This document shows, one piece after another, positions 1 through 9,161 of a stretch of DNA of 50,246 nucleotides. Every line of letters starts with the position of its first letter. The stretch's first letter is position 1. Both the position numbers and the translations under genes were made by a program. The stretch is from Colimorpha_A sp964630635 (GTDB lineage Bacteria; Bacillota; Clostridia; Oscillospirales; CAG-272). The stretch spans positions 1 through 50,246 of the forward strand of contig CAZVVM010000001.1 of NCBI GenBank assembly GCA_964630635.1. The letters run 5' to 3'. The notes beneath the pieces are model-generated. The model ran no database searches. It worked only from the letters and a program-made list of their open reading frames with translations, and was not told the DNA's origin.

Positions 1-537
1 ATCCGCGACCTTATAATCTCGCTTATCACCCTTAAATATACGCAGTCCAACTCCGTTTGCTTCGCAGTTGACGGACAGGCTATCGGCGTTGGCGCAGGTC
101 AGCAGTCCCGCGTTCACTGTACTCGTCTTGCAGGCGGTAAGGCAGACACCTGGTTCCTCCGTCAGTCTGACAAGGTTCTTAACCTTCCTTTCAAGGACAC
201 TATCGGACGTCCCGACCGTGATAACGTAATCGACGGTTATATTAACCAGAACGAAGAGGACGTTTGTGCCGACGGTAACTGGCAGAAGTATTTTACCACA
301 CAGCCCGCACCTTTTACAAAGGATGAGCAGAGAGCTTACCTTGATACGATCGACGGCGTTGCGCTCGGCTCCGACGCATTCTTCCCGTTCAGCGACAACA
401 TCGAAAGAGCAGAGAAGAGCGGCGTTAAGTACATAGCAGAGCCCGGCGGCTCCATCCGTGACGACCTAGTAATTGAGTGCTGTGATAAGTACGGAATGGC
501 TATGGCATTCACCGGAATGAGACTTTTCCATCACTAA
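1..537 (+). CDS. purH: AICAR formyltransferase, C-terminal part (partial)
   Basis: The frame is open from base 1 to a TAA at 535-537, giving the last 178 residues of a protein whose start lies off the left edge. It contains KYTQSNSVCFAVDGQ, then GVGAGQQSRVHC and KADTWFLRQ, which are signatures of the AICAR transformylase domain. That domain formylates AICAR with 10-formyl-tetrahydrofolate in the ninth step of purine synthesis. The end of the chain reads GMAMAFTGMRLFHH, the normal C-terminus of the domain. Only 10 bases separate it from the first possible purD start, so it belongs to the same operon. Clostridia often encode this domain alone, without the IMP cyclohydrolase half of classical PurH; the missing N-terminus prevents telling which form this is. 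Confidence 0.9.
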   Translation: MRDLIISLITLKYTQSNSVCFAVDGQAIGVGAGQQSRVHCTRLAGGKADTWFLRQSDKVLNLPFKDTIGRPDRDNVIDGYINQNEEDVCADGNWQKYFTTQPAPFTKDEQRAYLDTIDGVALGSDAFFPFSDNIERAEKSGVKYIAEPGGSIRDDLVIECCDKYGMAMAFTGMRLFHH

Positions 538-559
538 TATTTGTTCAATGGGTGCAGCT

Positions 560-1824
560 ATGAAAATAATGGTAGTTGGCGGTGGCGGCAGAGAGCACGC
601 CATCATTAAAAAGCTGAAAGAAAACAAAGAGATAGACGTAATCTACGCCCTTCCCGGTAACGCGGGAATGGCAGATGATGCTACTTTGGTCAATATCGGC
701 GCAAAGGATATTCCCGCAATAGTTGATTTTGCCGTTAATAACGGAATCGACTATGCAGTCGTCGCGCCCGATGATCCCCTCGTTCTCGGCACTGTTGACG
801 CGCTCAACGAAAAGGGAATCCCTTGCTTCGGTCCCAACGCCGCGGCGGCAGAGATCGAGGGCAGTAAGATATTCTCGAAAAATCTTATGAAGAAATACGG
901 CATTCCGACGGCGGAGTACGAGACATTTGATAACGAAGCTGATGCTCTTAATTATCTAAACAACTGCAAGATACCGATAGTTATTAAGGCAGACGGTCTT
1001 GCACTCGGTAAGGGCGTTATAATCGCTATGACAAGAGAGGAANNNNNNNNNNCAAGAGTATGATGAGCGACAAGGTCTTCGGGAACAGCGGCTCTAGAGT
1101 TGTTATCGAAGAATTCCTTACGGGTCCCGAGGTGTCGGTCCTCGCGTTTACTGACGGAAAGACCGTCAAGCCGATGGTTTCGTCTATGGACCACAAGAGA
1201 GCGCACGATAACGATGAGGGACTTAATACGGGCGGTATGGGCACGGTTGCTCCTAACCCGTATTATACAAAGGAAGTTGCGGAAGTTTGTATGAAGACGA
1301 TCTTCCTTCCGACCGTAAATGCAATGGTGCAGGAGGGCAGACCCTTTAAGGGATGTCTCTACTTCGGACTGATGATAACCCCCGACGGACCGAAGGTCAT
1401 TGAGTATAACTGCCGCTTCGGTGATCCCGAAACGCAGGTCGTTCTTCCGCTTCTTAAGAGCGATCTTCTGACAATTATGAAGGCAACGACGGACGGCACT
1501 CTGTCCGAAACAGAGGTCGTTTTCGAGGACAAGCACGCTTGCTGTGTAATTATGGCGTCAAACGGCTATCCGCAGAGCTATGAAAAGGGATTTGAGATAG
1601 ATATCCCCGACGAAATAGCAAGTAACGTCTACGTAGCAGGCGCGGCTGATAAGAACGGAAAGCTTGTTACGGCAGGCGGACGAGTTCTCGGTGCAACCGC
1701 AGTTGCAGAGACGCTTCCTGAAGCAATTAACGATGCATATAAGCTCGTAAGCAAGATAAGCTTCGCTAACGCTTTCTACCGCAAAGACATCGGTGCGCGC
1801 GCCCTGAAAGCGCTGGAGGAATAA
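560..1824 (+). CDS. purD: Phosphoribosylamine-glycine ligase, interrupted by an assembly gap
   Basis: PurD joins glycine to phosphoribosylamine using ATP. The N-terminal part starts MKIMVVGGGGREHAI and includes IKADGLALGKGV, the ATP-grasp loop. The part after the gap has SGSRVVIEEFLTGPEVSVLAF, YFGLMITPDGPKVIEYN and CRFGDPETQ. Ten Ns at 1043-1052 separate the two parts and put them in different frames. All family motifs continue in order across the gap, so this is one gene with a wrongly sized gap, not a real frameshift. An ATG at 548 would add four residues, but the start at 560 fits the family and has GGTG five bases upstream. The stop is followed one base later by purL. Confidence 0.88.
1043..1052. 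other. Assembly gap (10 N) inside purD
   Basis: Ten undetermined bases. Position 1043 is a codon start in the upstream frame, and the C at 1053 must be a third codon position for the downstream PurD frame (K-S-M-M-S-D-K). The true number of missing bases is therefore 2 modulo 3, so 10 cannot be the real length. By analogy with PurD sequences about five residues are missing, which suggests 14 bases (inference). Confidence 0.97.
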
Positions 1825-1825
1825 T

Positions 1826-4800
1826 ATGGTATACAGAATATTTGTAGAAAAAAAGCCCGAGCTTGCACACGAGGCGAACGGCTTATATAATGAGCTGAAA
1901 AATCTCGTAGGCATTGAAAATCTTACGTCGGTACGTGTTATCAACCGTTACGACGTTGAGAATATTGACGAGGCACTCTTTGAGCAGGCGGTAAAGACCG
2001 TCTTTTCCGAGCCCCAGCTTGATAAGGTCAGCGCCGATCTTGAAGAAACCGACGGCGTAGTTTTTGCCGTTGAGCCGCTTCCCGGTCAGTTCGACCAGAG
2101 AGCCGACTCTGCAGCGCAGTGTATTCAGCTACAGAGCCAGGGCGAGCGTCCTACAGTTCGTTCCGCAAAGGTGTATATTCTCGGCGGAAACCTTACAGAG
2201 GACGATATTAACACAGTTAAAAAGTACGTAATCAATGCAGTTGAGAGCCGTGAGGCGGAGCTTACGAAGCCCGAAACCCTTGCGGTTGATTATGCTATCC
2301 CCGAAACGGTCGCAACCGTTGACGGCTTTATTTCCCTTGACGAAAAGGGACTTTCCGAGCTTCTTGATACTCTCGGTCTTGCTATGGACCTTGACGATCT
2401 TAAGTTCCTTCAGAATTACTTTAAAAACGAAGAAGGACGCGATCCTACCATAACCGAGATCAGAGTTGTTGATACCTATTGGTCTGACCATTGCCGTCAT
2501 ACGACCTTCTCGACCCATATTGATAACGTAAAAATATCCGATAAGACCGTTGCCGAGGCGTACGAGCGTTACCTTAATGCGCGTATCGAGGTCTACGGCG
2601 AAGAGAAGGCGGCAAAGCGTCCGCAGACTCTTATGGATATTGCGACTATCGCAGGCAAGGTCCTCAAAAAGAGAGGACTTCTTCCCGAGCTCGACGAGAG
2701 CGAGGAGATAAATGCCTGCTCGATCCACGTAACCGCTAACGTAAACGGCGAGGATCAGGATTGGCTTCTCATGTTCAAGAACGAAACGCATAACCATCCG
2801 ACAGAGATCGAGCCGTTCGGCGGCGCGGCAACCTGTATAGGCGGTTGTATCCGTGACCCGCTTTCGGGACGCGCATACGTTCATCAGGCGATGCGTGTAA
2901 CGGGTGCGGCTGATCCCCGTAAGCCCTTGAGCGAAACCCTTTCCGGTAAGCTTCCGCAGAGAAAGCTTTGCCAGACCGCGGCGGCAGGATATTCTTCCTA
3001 CGGTAACCAGATAGGTCTGGCTACCGGTCACGTTGCGGAAATTTACCACGACGGATACGTAGCAAAGCGTCTGGAGTGCGGCGCTGTCGTTGCCGCTGCT
3101 CCTGCGTATAACGTGCGCCGTGAGCGCCCCGAGGCAGGCGACGTTATAATCCTGCTCGGCGGAAGAACGGGCCGCGACGGTATAGGCGGTGCGACCGGCT
3201 CATCAAAGAGCCATAATATGAAGTCGCTTACCACTATGGCTTCCGAGGTTCAGAAGGGAAATGCTCCCGAGGAAAGAAAGATCCAGCGTCTGTTCAGAAA
3301 TCCCGACGTCACGCGTCTTATCAAGCGATGTAACGACTTTGGTGCAGGCGGTGTTTCGGTTGCTATCGGAGAGCTTGCAGACGGTCTTAAGATAGATCTC
3401 GACGCCGTACGCAAGAAGTACGACGGTCTTGACGGAACAGAGCTTGCAATTTCCGAATCCCAGGAAAGAATGGCTGTTGTCGTTGAAGCTTCCGACGCCG
3501 ATGAATTCATCGAATACGCAGAGAGCGAAAACCTTGAAGCATACCGCGTTGCCGTCGTAACCGAGGAAGCAAGAATGGTTATGAGCTGGAAGGGACAGAC
3601 GATAGCAGACCTTTCCCGTGAATTCCTTAATACTAACGGCGCTGATAAGCACACTAATCTTGAAGTAACCGAGAAGGATCTTTCGGTATTCTCGAATGCT
3701 CTATACGGAAATCTCCGCGAAATGGCGTCCAACCTCAAGACCGCAAGCAGACGCGGACTTGTCGAGCGCTTTGACGCCTCGATCGGTGCCGGCTCGATTC
3801 TTATGCCTTTCGGCGGTAAGACGCAGAAAACTCCCGCACAGTCAATGGCGGCGGTTCTTCCCGTACTTCCGGGTCAGTTTACCGAGCAGGCGAGCGTAAT
3901 GGCTTGGGGACTTGACCCCGATGCTATGTGCGTTGATCCTTATTCGGGTGCGCGCGCGGCGGTTTATAACTCAATGGCGAAGATCGTCGCTTCGGGTGCC
4001 GATTATAAGGATGCGTATCTGACACTTCAGGAATTCTTTGAAAAGCTGCGTAATGAGCCGACACGTTGGGGCAAGCCCTTTGCGGCACTCCTCGGCGCTA
4101 TGGACGCACAGCTCGAGCTTAACGCGGCGGCTATCGGCGGTAAGGACTCAATGTCGGGAACCTTCCTTGATAAGGACGTGCCTCCTACGCTTATTTCCTT
4201 TGCTATCGCTCCCATCAATGCAAAGGACGTCATCTCTCCCGAATTTAAAGAAGCAGGACACCCCGTATATCTCTTTGCTCCCGCAGACGAAACCGCCAAC
4301 TCTACAAAGGCGGCTTGGGAATTATTCCACAAGCTCTGTAAAGAGGGTAAAGTAAAGGCGGCTTACGCTGTTGAAAACGGAATTGCCGAGGCAATAATGA
4401 AGATGTCGTTCGGTAACGAGATCGGCTTCATATCTAACGGCGCGATCAAGGACGCTTGGTATAATACGATGATGTACGATTTCATCGTAGCAGAGCTTTC
4501 CGAGGACGTGACTGCCGATTACGCCGTAAAGATCGGTATGACGTCAGAAGATAAGGTCATCGACCTTGTAAGTGAAAAGGCAACGATTTCCGAGCTTCTT
4601 GCTCTTAATGAAGGAACTCTTGAGGGCGTATACCCGACCGACGCAAAGGCAGATGGCGATAATATTCCCGCGTTTGCATATAACGGCGGAGTAGTAGCTT
4701 CTCCTGCCGTGAAGACTGCTCGCCCGAAGGCACTTATTCCCGTATTCCCCGGTACTAACTGCGAATACGATTCCGCGCGCGCTCTTGAAAATGCGGGAGC

Positions 4801-5521
4801 TGAAGCGGAGATCGTTGTTATACGCAACCTTACCTCTGACGACGTAAGCCGTAGCGTTGAGCTTGTGTCGAAGAAGCTTGCCGAAAGCAATATGGTATTC
4901 ATTCCCGGCGGATTCTCGGGCGGTGACGAGCCCGACGGCTCTGCGAAGTTTATAACCGCATTCTTCCGCAACCCCGAGATTAAGGAGCAGGTTAGCAACC
5001 TGCTTGATAACCGCGACGGACTTATGCTCGGTATCTGTAACGGTTTCCAGGCGCTTATAAAGCTCGGTCTTGTTCCATACGGAAAGATAATAGATACCGA
5101 CGAAAACTGCCCAACTCTTACTTATAATATAATCGGCCGCCATCAGTCGAAGCTCGTTCGCACGAGAGTTTGTACGAACAAGTCTCCGTGGCTTTCCGGC
5201 ACCGAGGTCGGTCAGATATACACCGTTCCGATCTCTCACGGCGAGGGACGCTTCCTTGCCGATGAAGCACTTATTCGCAAGCTTGCCGAAAACGGACAGA
5301 TCGCGACACAGTACGTTGATCTTAACGGCGTTCCTACTATGGATACCGCGTTCAACCCGAACGGATCTATCCTTGCAGTCGAAGGTATAACGTCTCCTGA
5401 CGGACGCGTTCTCGGTAAGATGGGACACAGTGAGCGTATCGGCAAGAACCTTTATAAGAACGTAATCGGTCAGTACGATATGAAGCTCTTTGCTTCTGCA
5501 GTAAATTATTTCAAGAAATAA
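1826..5521 (+). CDS. purL: Phosphoribosylformylglycinamidine synthase, single chain
   Basis: This 1231-residue enzyme converts FGAR and glutamine to FGAM in purine synthesis. The length and layout fit the long one-chain form found in many Clostridia, which merges PurS-, PurL- and PurQ-type domains. The N-terminal third is the PurS-like and linker region. The synthase core has TYWSDHCRHTTF, ETHNHPTEIEPFGGAATCIGG and AYVHQAMRVTGAADP. The C-terminal glutamine amidotransferase has PVFPGTNCEYDSA, FIPGGFSGGDEPDG, the nucleophile Cys1071 in LGICNGFQALIKLG, and HGEGRF. The start lies one base after the purD stop, in the same operon. No separate purS or purQ is needed or seen. No frame damage is visible. 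Confidence 0.96.
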   Translation: MVYRIFVEKKPELAHEANGLYNELKNLVGIENLTSVRVINRYDVENIDEALFEQAVKTVFSEPQLDKVSADLEETDGVVFAVEPLPGQFDQRADSAAQCIQLQSQGERPTVRSAKVYILGGNLTEDDINTVKKYVINAVESREAELTKPETLAVDYAIPETVATVDGFISLDEKGLSELLDTLGLAMDLDDLKFLQNYFKNEEGRDPTITEIRVVDTYWSDHCRHTTFSTHIDNVKISDKTVAEAYERYLNARIEVYGEEKAAKRPQTLMDIATIAGKVLKKRGLLPELDESEEINACSIHVTANVNGEDQDWLLMFKNETHNHPTEIEPFGGAATCIGGCIRDPLSGRAYVHQAMRVTGAADPRKPLSETLSGKLPQRKLCQTAAAGYSSYGNQIGLATGHVAEIYHDGYVAKRLECGAVVAAAPAYNVRRERPEAGDVIILLGGRTGRDGIGGATGSSKSHNMKSLTTMASEVQKGNAPEERKIQRLFRNPDVTRLIKRCNDFGAGGVSVAIGELADGLKIDLDAVRKKYDGLDGTELAISESQERMAVVVEASDADEFIEYAESENLEAYRVAVVTEEARMVMSWKGQTIADLSREFLNTNGADKHTNLEVTEKDLSVFSNALYGNLREMASNLKTASRRGLVERFDASIGAGSILMPFGGKTQKTPAQSMAAVLPVLPGQFTEQASVMAWGLDPDAMCVDPYSGARAAVYNSMAKIVASGADYKDAYLTLQEFFEKLRNEPTRWGKPFAALLGAMDAQLELNAAAIGGKDSMSGTFLDKDVPPTLISFAIAPINAKDVISPEFKEAGHPVYLFAPADETANSTKAAWELFHKLCKEGKVKAAYAVENGIAEAIMKMSFGNEIGFISNGAIKDAWYNTMMYDFIVAELSEDVTADYAVKIGMTSEDKVIDLVSEKATISELLALNEGTLEGVYPTDAKADGDNIPAFAYNGGVVASPAVKTARPKALIPVFPGTNCEYDSARALENAGAEAEIVVIRNLTSDDVSRSVELVSKKLAESNMVFIPGGFSGGDEPDGSAKFITAFFRNPEIKEQVSNLLDNRDGLMLGICNGFQALIKLGLVPYGKIIDTDENCPTLTYNIIGRHQSKLVRTRVCTNKSPWLSGTEVGQIYTVPISHGEGRFLADEALIRKLAENGQIATQYVDLNGVPTMDTAFNPNGSILAVEGITSPDGRVLGKMGHSERIGKNLYKNVIGQYDMKLFASAVNYFKK

Positions 5522-5534
5522 GGAGAACACTTAA

Positions 5535-7208
5535 ATGGCATATTTAAGCGATATTGAAATAGCACAGGCTATCAAAATGGAGCCGATCGGAAAGATTGCA
5601 AGTAAGATTGACGTAGACGAAGATGCCTACGAGCCGTACGGCAAATTCAAGGCAAAGCTTGATCTTTCGATCCTTAACCGAGAATGCGAAAACGGTAAGC
5701 TTATTCTTGTGACCGCTATTACTCCTACTCCTGCAGGAGAGGGAAAGACTACTACCACAATCGGACTTGCAGACGGTCTGCGTAAGATCGGCAAAAAGTC
5801 TGTCGTAGCTCTTCGTGAGCCGTCCCTCGGACCCGTATTCGGCGTTAAGGGCGGTGCGGCAGGCGGCGGATACGCACAGGTCGTTCCTATGGAGGACATC
5901 AACCTTCATTTCACGGGTGACTTCCATGCAATAGGCGCAGCAAACAACCTTCTTGCGGCAATGCTCGATAACCACATTTATCAGGGTAACGCCCTCAATA
6001 TCGACCCTCGCAGGATCACCTGGCACAGATGCGTCGATATGAACGACCGTCAGCTCCGCTTCGTTACGAACGGTCTCGGCGGACGCGTAAACGGCGTACC
6101 GCGTGAGGACGCGTACGATATTACCGTCGCGTCTGAAATTATGGCAGTTCTTTGCCTTTCCGAATCGCTTTCCGACCTCAAAGCGCACCTTTCGCGCATA
6201 ATCGTCGGATATACCTATAACGACGAGCCGGTAACCGCAGGAGATCTTAAGGCGGCAGGTGCAATGACCGCGCTTCTCCGCGACGCACTTAAACCGAACC
6301 TCGTTCAGACTCTTGAAGGAACCCCTGCAATCGTTCACGGCGGACCTTTTGCAAACATCGCACACGGTTGTAACTCCGTTATTGCTACCAGAATGGCAAT
6401 GAAGCTCGGCGATTATGCAGTTACGGAAGCGGGCTTCGGTGCCGATCTCGGCGCTGAAAAGTTCCTCGATATCAAGTGCCGCGTAGCAGGACTCAAGCCC
6501 TCTGCGGTCGTAGTAGTTGCAACCGTGCGCGCGCTTAAAATGCACGGCGGAAGAGCAAAGACCGAGCTTGGTCAAGAAGACCTCACAGCTCTTGAAAAGG
6601 GACTTCCGAACCTTCTTCGCCACGTTTCTAACATTACCGAAGTATACAAGCTTCCCGCAGTCGTTGCGGTCAACCGTTTCCCGACCGACACCGACGCAGA
6701 GGTCGCGCTCGTTATCAAGAAGTGCGCAGAGCTCGGCGTAAGGGCGATCCTTTCCGACGTATGGGCAAAGGGCGGAAACGGCGGCACAGAGCTTGCAGAA
6801 GAGGTCGTACGTCTTTGCGACGAGGGTGAAAACAATTTCTCGTTCAGCTATCCCGACGAATACAGCATTGAAGAGAAGATCGAGGCAGTCGTTAAGCGTG
6901 TTTACCGCGGAGCAGGAATAAATATCGTTCCCGCAGCACAGAAGCAGATCGACAAGCTTGCTTCTATGGGACTTTCAAATCTGCCCGTATGTATTGCAAA
7001 GACGCAGTATTCCTTCTCCGACGATCCAACGAAGCTCGGCGCGCCCGAGGACTTTACCGTCACCGTCCGTAACGTCAAGGTTTCGGCTGGTGCGGGCTTT
7101 ATCGTAGTTCTCACGGGCGATATTATGACGATGCCGGGTCTGCCGAAGGTTCCTGCGGCAGAGAAGATCGACGTTCTTGAAGACGGAACGATGGTAGGTC
7201 TGTTCTGA
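5535..7208 (+). CDS. fhs: Formate-tetrahydrofolate ligase
   Basis: This 557-residue enzyme makes 10-formyl-tetrahydrofolate from formate, ATP and tetrahydrofolate. The family P-loop is TPTPAGEGKTTTTIGLADGL, with Lys71 in GEGKT, followed by REPSLGPVFGVKGGAAGGGYAQ and MEDINLHFTGDFHAI, all diagnostic of FTHFS. The length matches the usual 555-560 residues. A strong AAGGAG site about 10 bases upstream supports the start. It follows purL by 13 bases. The product is the cofactor consumed by the AICAR formyltransferase encoded at the start of the operon, so the placement makes pathway sense. In acetogens the same enzyme serves the Wood-Ljungdahl pathway, but no other gene of that pathway is in this window. 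Confidence 0.97.
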   Translation: MAYLSDIEIAQAIKMEPIGKIASKIDVDEDAYEPYGKFKAKLDLSILNRECENGKLILVTAITPTPAGEGKTTTTIGLADGLRKIGKKSVVALREPSLGPVFGVKGGAAGGGYAQVVPMEDINLHFTGDFHAIGAANNLLAAMLDNHIYQGNALNIDPRRITWHRCVDMNDRQLRFVTNGLGGRVNGVPREDAYDITVASEIMAVLCLSESLSDLKAHLSRIIVGYTYNDEPVTAGDLKAAGAMTALLRDALKPNLVQTLEGTPAIVHGGPFANIAHGCNSVIATRMAMKLGDYAVTEAGFGADLGAEKFLDIKCRVAGLKPSAVVVVATVRALKMHGGRAKTELGQEDLTALEKGLPNLLRHVSNITEVYKLPAVVAVNRFPTDTDAEVALVIKKCAELGVRAILSDVWAKGGNGGTELAEEVVRLCDEGENNFSFSYPDEYSIEEKIEAVVKRVYRGAGINIVPAAQKQIDKLASMGLSNLPVCIAKTQYSFSDDPTKLGAPEDFTVTVRNVKVSAGAGFIVVLTGDIMTMPGLPKVPAAEKIDVLEDGTMVGLF

Positions 7209-8008
7209 TGGAAAAGATTTATCTCTGGGAAAAGGGAAAAGCGCCCTATTTTAATCCCGAGTACGGTCAGGATGAACCTAATCTCACCCCGTATCTTATA
7301 AGTGACGGTAAAAAGCGCGGTGCTGTGATCGTTGCTCCCGGAGGCGCATATACACACAAAGCGTATCAGCACGAGGGCTACGACGTAGCGGAAAAGCTTA
7401 ATTCCTTCGGAATCAACGCTTTCGTTATTGACTACCGTGTTGCACCGTATCAGTATCCCGCGATAACGGGAGATATTCTCCGCGCGATCCGTTACGTTCG
7501 TTACCACGCTGATGGAATGAATATTGATCCGACGAAGATAGGAGTTCTCGGCTTCTCCTCGGGCGGGCATCTTTGCAACAGCGCTATGTGTGCCTTTGAC
7601 TACGGTAAGGACGGCGACGAGATCGACAAGGTTTCTTCGCGTCCCGATGCTGTTGTGCTTTGTTATCCCGTAATCACGCTCGTTGAGGACTACATGCACA
7701 GACACTCGCGCACGGTGCTTCTCGGCGGACATCCCGATGAAGAAAAGCTCGCTTACTCGCTTTCGGGCGAGAAGGCAGTTAAGGATGATACTCCTCCTTG
7801 CTTCATCTGGCACACGCGGGACGATGACGGCGTTTCGGTCTGGAATTCTCTTAACCTCTATTCATCGCTTGTTAAGAACAATATCCCCTCCGAGCTTCAC
7901 GTTTTCCCGCACGGCGAACACGGGCTCGGAATGGCACCGGGTAGAAACGACGTAAGTCAGTGGACGTCGCTTCTGAATACTTGGCTAACAAATCTCGGAT
8001 TTAACTGA
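7208..8008 (+). CDS. Alpha/beta hydrolase, esterase/lipase-like
   Basis: A 266-residue cytoplasmic alpha/beta hydrolase with no signal peptide. The nucleophile elbow is Gly115-Phe-Ser117-Ser-Gly119, and an oxyanion-hole type stretch APGGAYTHKAYQHEG lies near residue 40. Late acidic and His residues in WHTRDDDGVSV and HGEHGLGM complete a plausible Ser-Asp-His triad. The overall pattern resembles the esterase/acetyl-xylan-esterase-like group (BD-FAE and similar), but the substrate cannot be read from sequence. Its ATG overlaps the fhs stop by one base (TGATG), so it is translationally coupled to the purine/folate operon and is its last gene before the terminator at 8012-8042. A role in one-carbon or purine metabolism is not known for this family. 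Confidence 0.85.
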   Translation: MEKIYLWEKGKAPYFNPEYGQDEPNLTPYLISDGKKRGAVIVAPGGAYTHKAYQHEGYDVAEKLNSFGINAFVIDYRVAPYQYPAITGDILRAIRYVRYHADGMNIDPTKIGVLGFSSGGHLCNSAMCAFDYGKDGDEIDKVSSRPDAVVLCYPVITLVEDYMHRHSRTVLLGGHPDEEKLAYSLSGEKAVKDDTPPCFIWHTRDDDGVSVWNSLNLYSSLVKNNIPSELHVFPHGEHGLGMAPGRNDVSQWTSLLNTWLTNLGFN

Positions 8009-8011
8009 TAT

Positions 8012-8042
8012 AAAAACGGCAGAACTGATCTCTGCCGTTTTT
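8012..8042. terminator. Bidirectional hairpin terminator
   Basis: A perfect 12-bp inverted repeat, AAAAACGGCAGA and TCTGCCGTTTTT, around a 7-base loop. It has T runs in both directions and lies between the end of the plus-strand hydrolase and the end of the minus-strand flavoprotein gene, so it can stop transcription from both sides. Confidence 0.92.
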
Positions 8043-8044
8043 CG

Positions 8045-9130
8045 TTACTTTTTTGTATACGGGTGAATGCACTGTATTCCGCTTTTCATTATGATCTTGC
8101 GCGTAAAGGAACTGCACAAAAGCGTTCGCTTAACAGATTTTGACCGAAGCTTGAGCCGTAATGAACGCGTATTCTTGCGGTATATCTTCTGCGCGTCTTT
8201 ATGAGTTTTTCCTTCGATGAAAGCATCGGATAGTAGCTTGCCGCTCAACATCGCGCTGCTTAATCCCTCAAAAGAGCTGGCGCTAATAAATCCCGCCGCT
8301 TCGCCGAGAAGAAAGACGCCGTCTTTGCCTGTACAATAATCCTTTATTCCGCGCGGGCTCGAAAGAAGACACGCTTCTGTCTTGATCGCCTCTCCGAAGG
8401 AGTTCCCGAGAAATGATTCAAGACGCGATTTCTGCCTATCAAACGCTTCACGGCATCCCTGCTTTTCGAAGGCGCCGCCGAATATAACGTAGTTTCCCTT
8501 ATGAATCGTCCACGAGCAGCTGTCACTCGTTTTTGAGTCGAATATGCAAGAATAGTAGGGAAGCTTTTGCCCCTTGTTTTCAAACCATTGCTGTACTGCG
8601 ACGTACTGTACTCGCATTGGAGAGAAGAACGTACGCCTGACGACAGAGCCGCCGCCGTCAGCACCGACAAGTGCCCTTGCACTCACTTGTACCTTTTCCT
8701 CGCCGTTTTTCACAAAAACGCCGTAGAGGTTTTCGTCTTTACGGACTTCTAAGCATCTTCCTTTCAAGACCGTAACGTGTGAAGGAACAAGGGAGAGAAG
8801 CCATCTGTCAAAGGCGTATCTGTCCATATTCAGGTAGTGCCTTTGATAATATCTGACGAGCTTTTGCTCAATATCGATAGTTTCGACGGCGAAGATTTGA
8901 GGATCCTCAAGAATACTCTTTGGAAGCACCAGGTCAAATTTCGCAAGTATCTTCTGCGCATCAGGCGCAAGCAGTCCGCCGCAGGGCTTTGCCGAATCGG
9001 GAGACTGTCCGTCGATAAGAACTATTTTAAGATCGGGGCGCGCCTCTGCTATTTCTTTAACGAATATCGCTCCTGCAGGTCCTGCTCCAACTACGGCTAT
9101 ATCATATATGATTTTGTCAGTCTTATCCAT
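8045..9130 (-). CDS. FAD-dependent oxidoreductase, geranylgeranyl-reductase-like
   Basis: A 361-residue flavoprotein. An N-terminal dinucleotide fold YDIAVVGAGPAGAIFVKEI is followed at mid-chain by ALVGADGGGSVVRR and, near residue 275, by GVFLLGEAAGFISASSFEGLSSAM, the second FAD-contacting motif of the geranylgeranyl reductase / p-hydroxybenzoate hydroxylase superfamily. A PCGG motif lies near residue 50, as in many geranylgeranyl-reductase-like proteins. In archaea this group saturates isoprenoid chains; the bacterial substrates are mostly unknown. It follows the ABC exporter pair by 31 bases and has its own GGGGG ribosome site, so it is probably the third gene of that operon. Whether it acts on the exported substrate is speculation. 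Confidence 0.82.
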   Translation of the reverse strand: MDKTDKIIYDIAVVGAGPAGAIFVKEIAEARPDLKIVLIDGQSPDSAKPCGGLLAPDAQKILAKFDLVLPKSILEDPQIFAVETIDIEQKLVRYYQRHYLNMDRYAFDRWLLSLVPSHVTVLKGRCLEVRKDENLYGVFVKNGEEKVQVSARALVGADGGGSVVRRTFFSPMRVQYVAVQQWFENKGQKLPYYSCIFDSKTSDSCSWTIHKGNYVIFGGAFEKQGCREAFDRQKSRLESFLGNSFGEAIKTEACLLSSPRGIKDYCTGKDGVFLLGEAAGFISASSFEGLSSAMLSGKLLSDAFIEGKTHKDAQKIYRKNTRSLRLKLRSKSVKRTLLCSSFTRKIIMKSGIQCIHPYTKK

Positions 9131-9161
9131 TCGGATACCCCCTGCGCGTAATACTCATAAG

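Noticed and set aside
1043..1063. A frameshift or pseudogene in purD
   Set aside because: The frame break coincides with ten Ns, and both halves keep intact family motifs, so an assembly gap explains it.
5544..6623. A 359-residue open frame on the minus strand across fhs
   Set aside because: It is antisense to a clear fhs coding frame, has no family motifs, and results from the codon bias of the real gene. The same applies to long minus-strand frames opposite purL, groEL, hisD and the second ABC pair.
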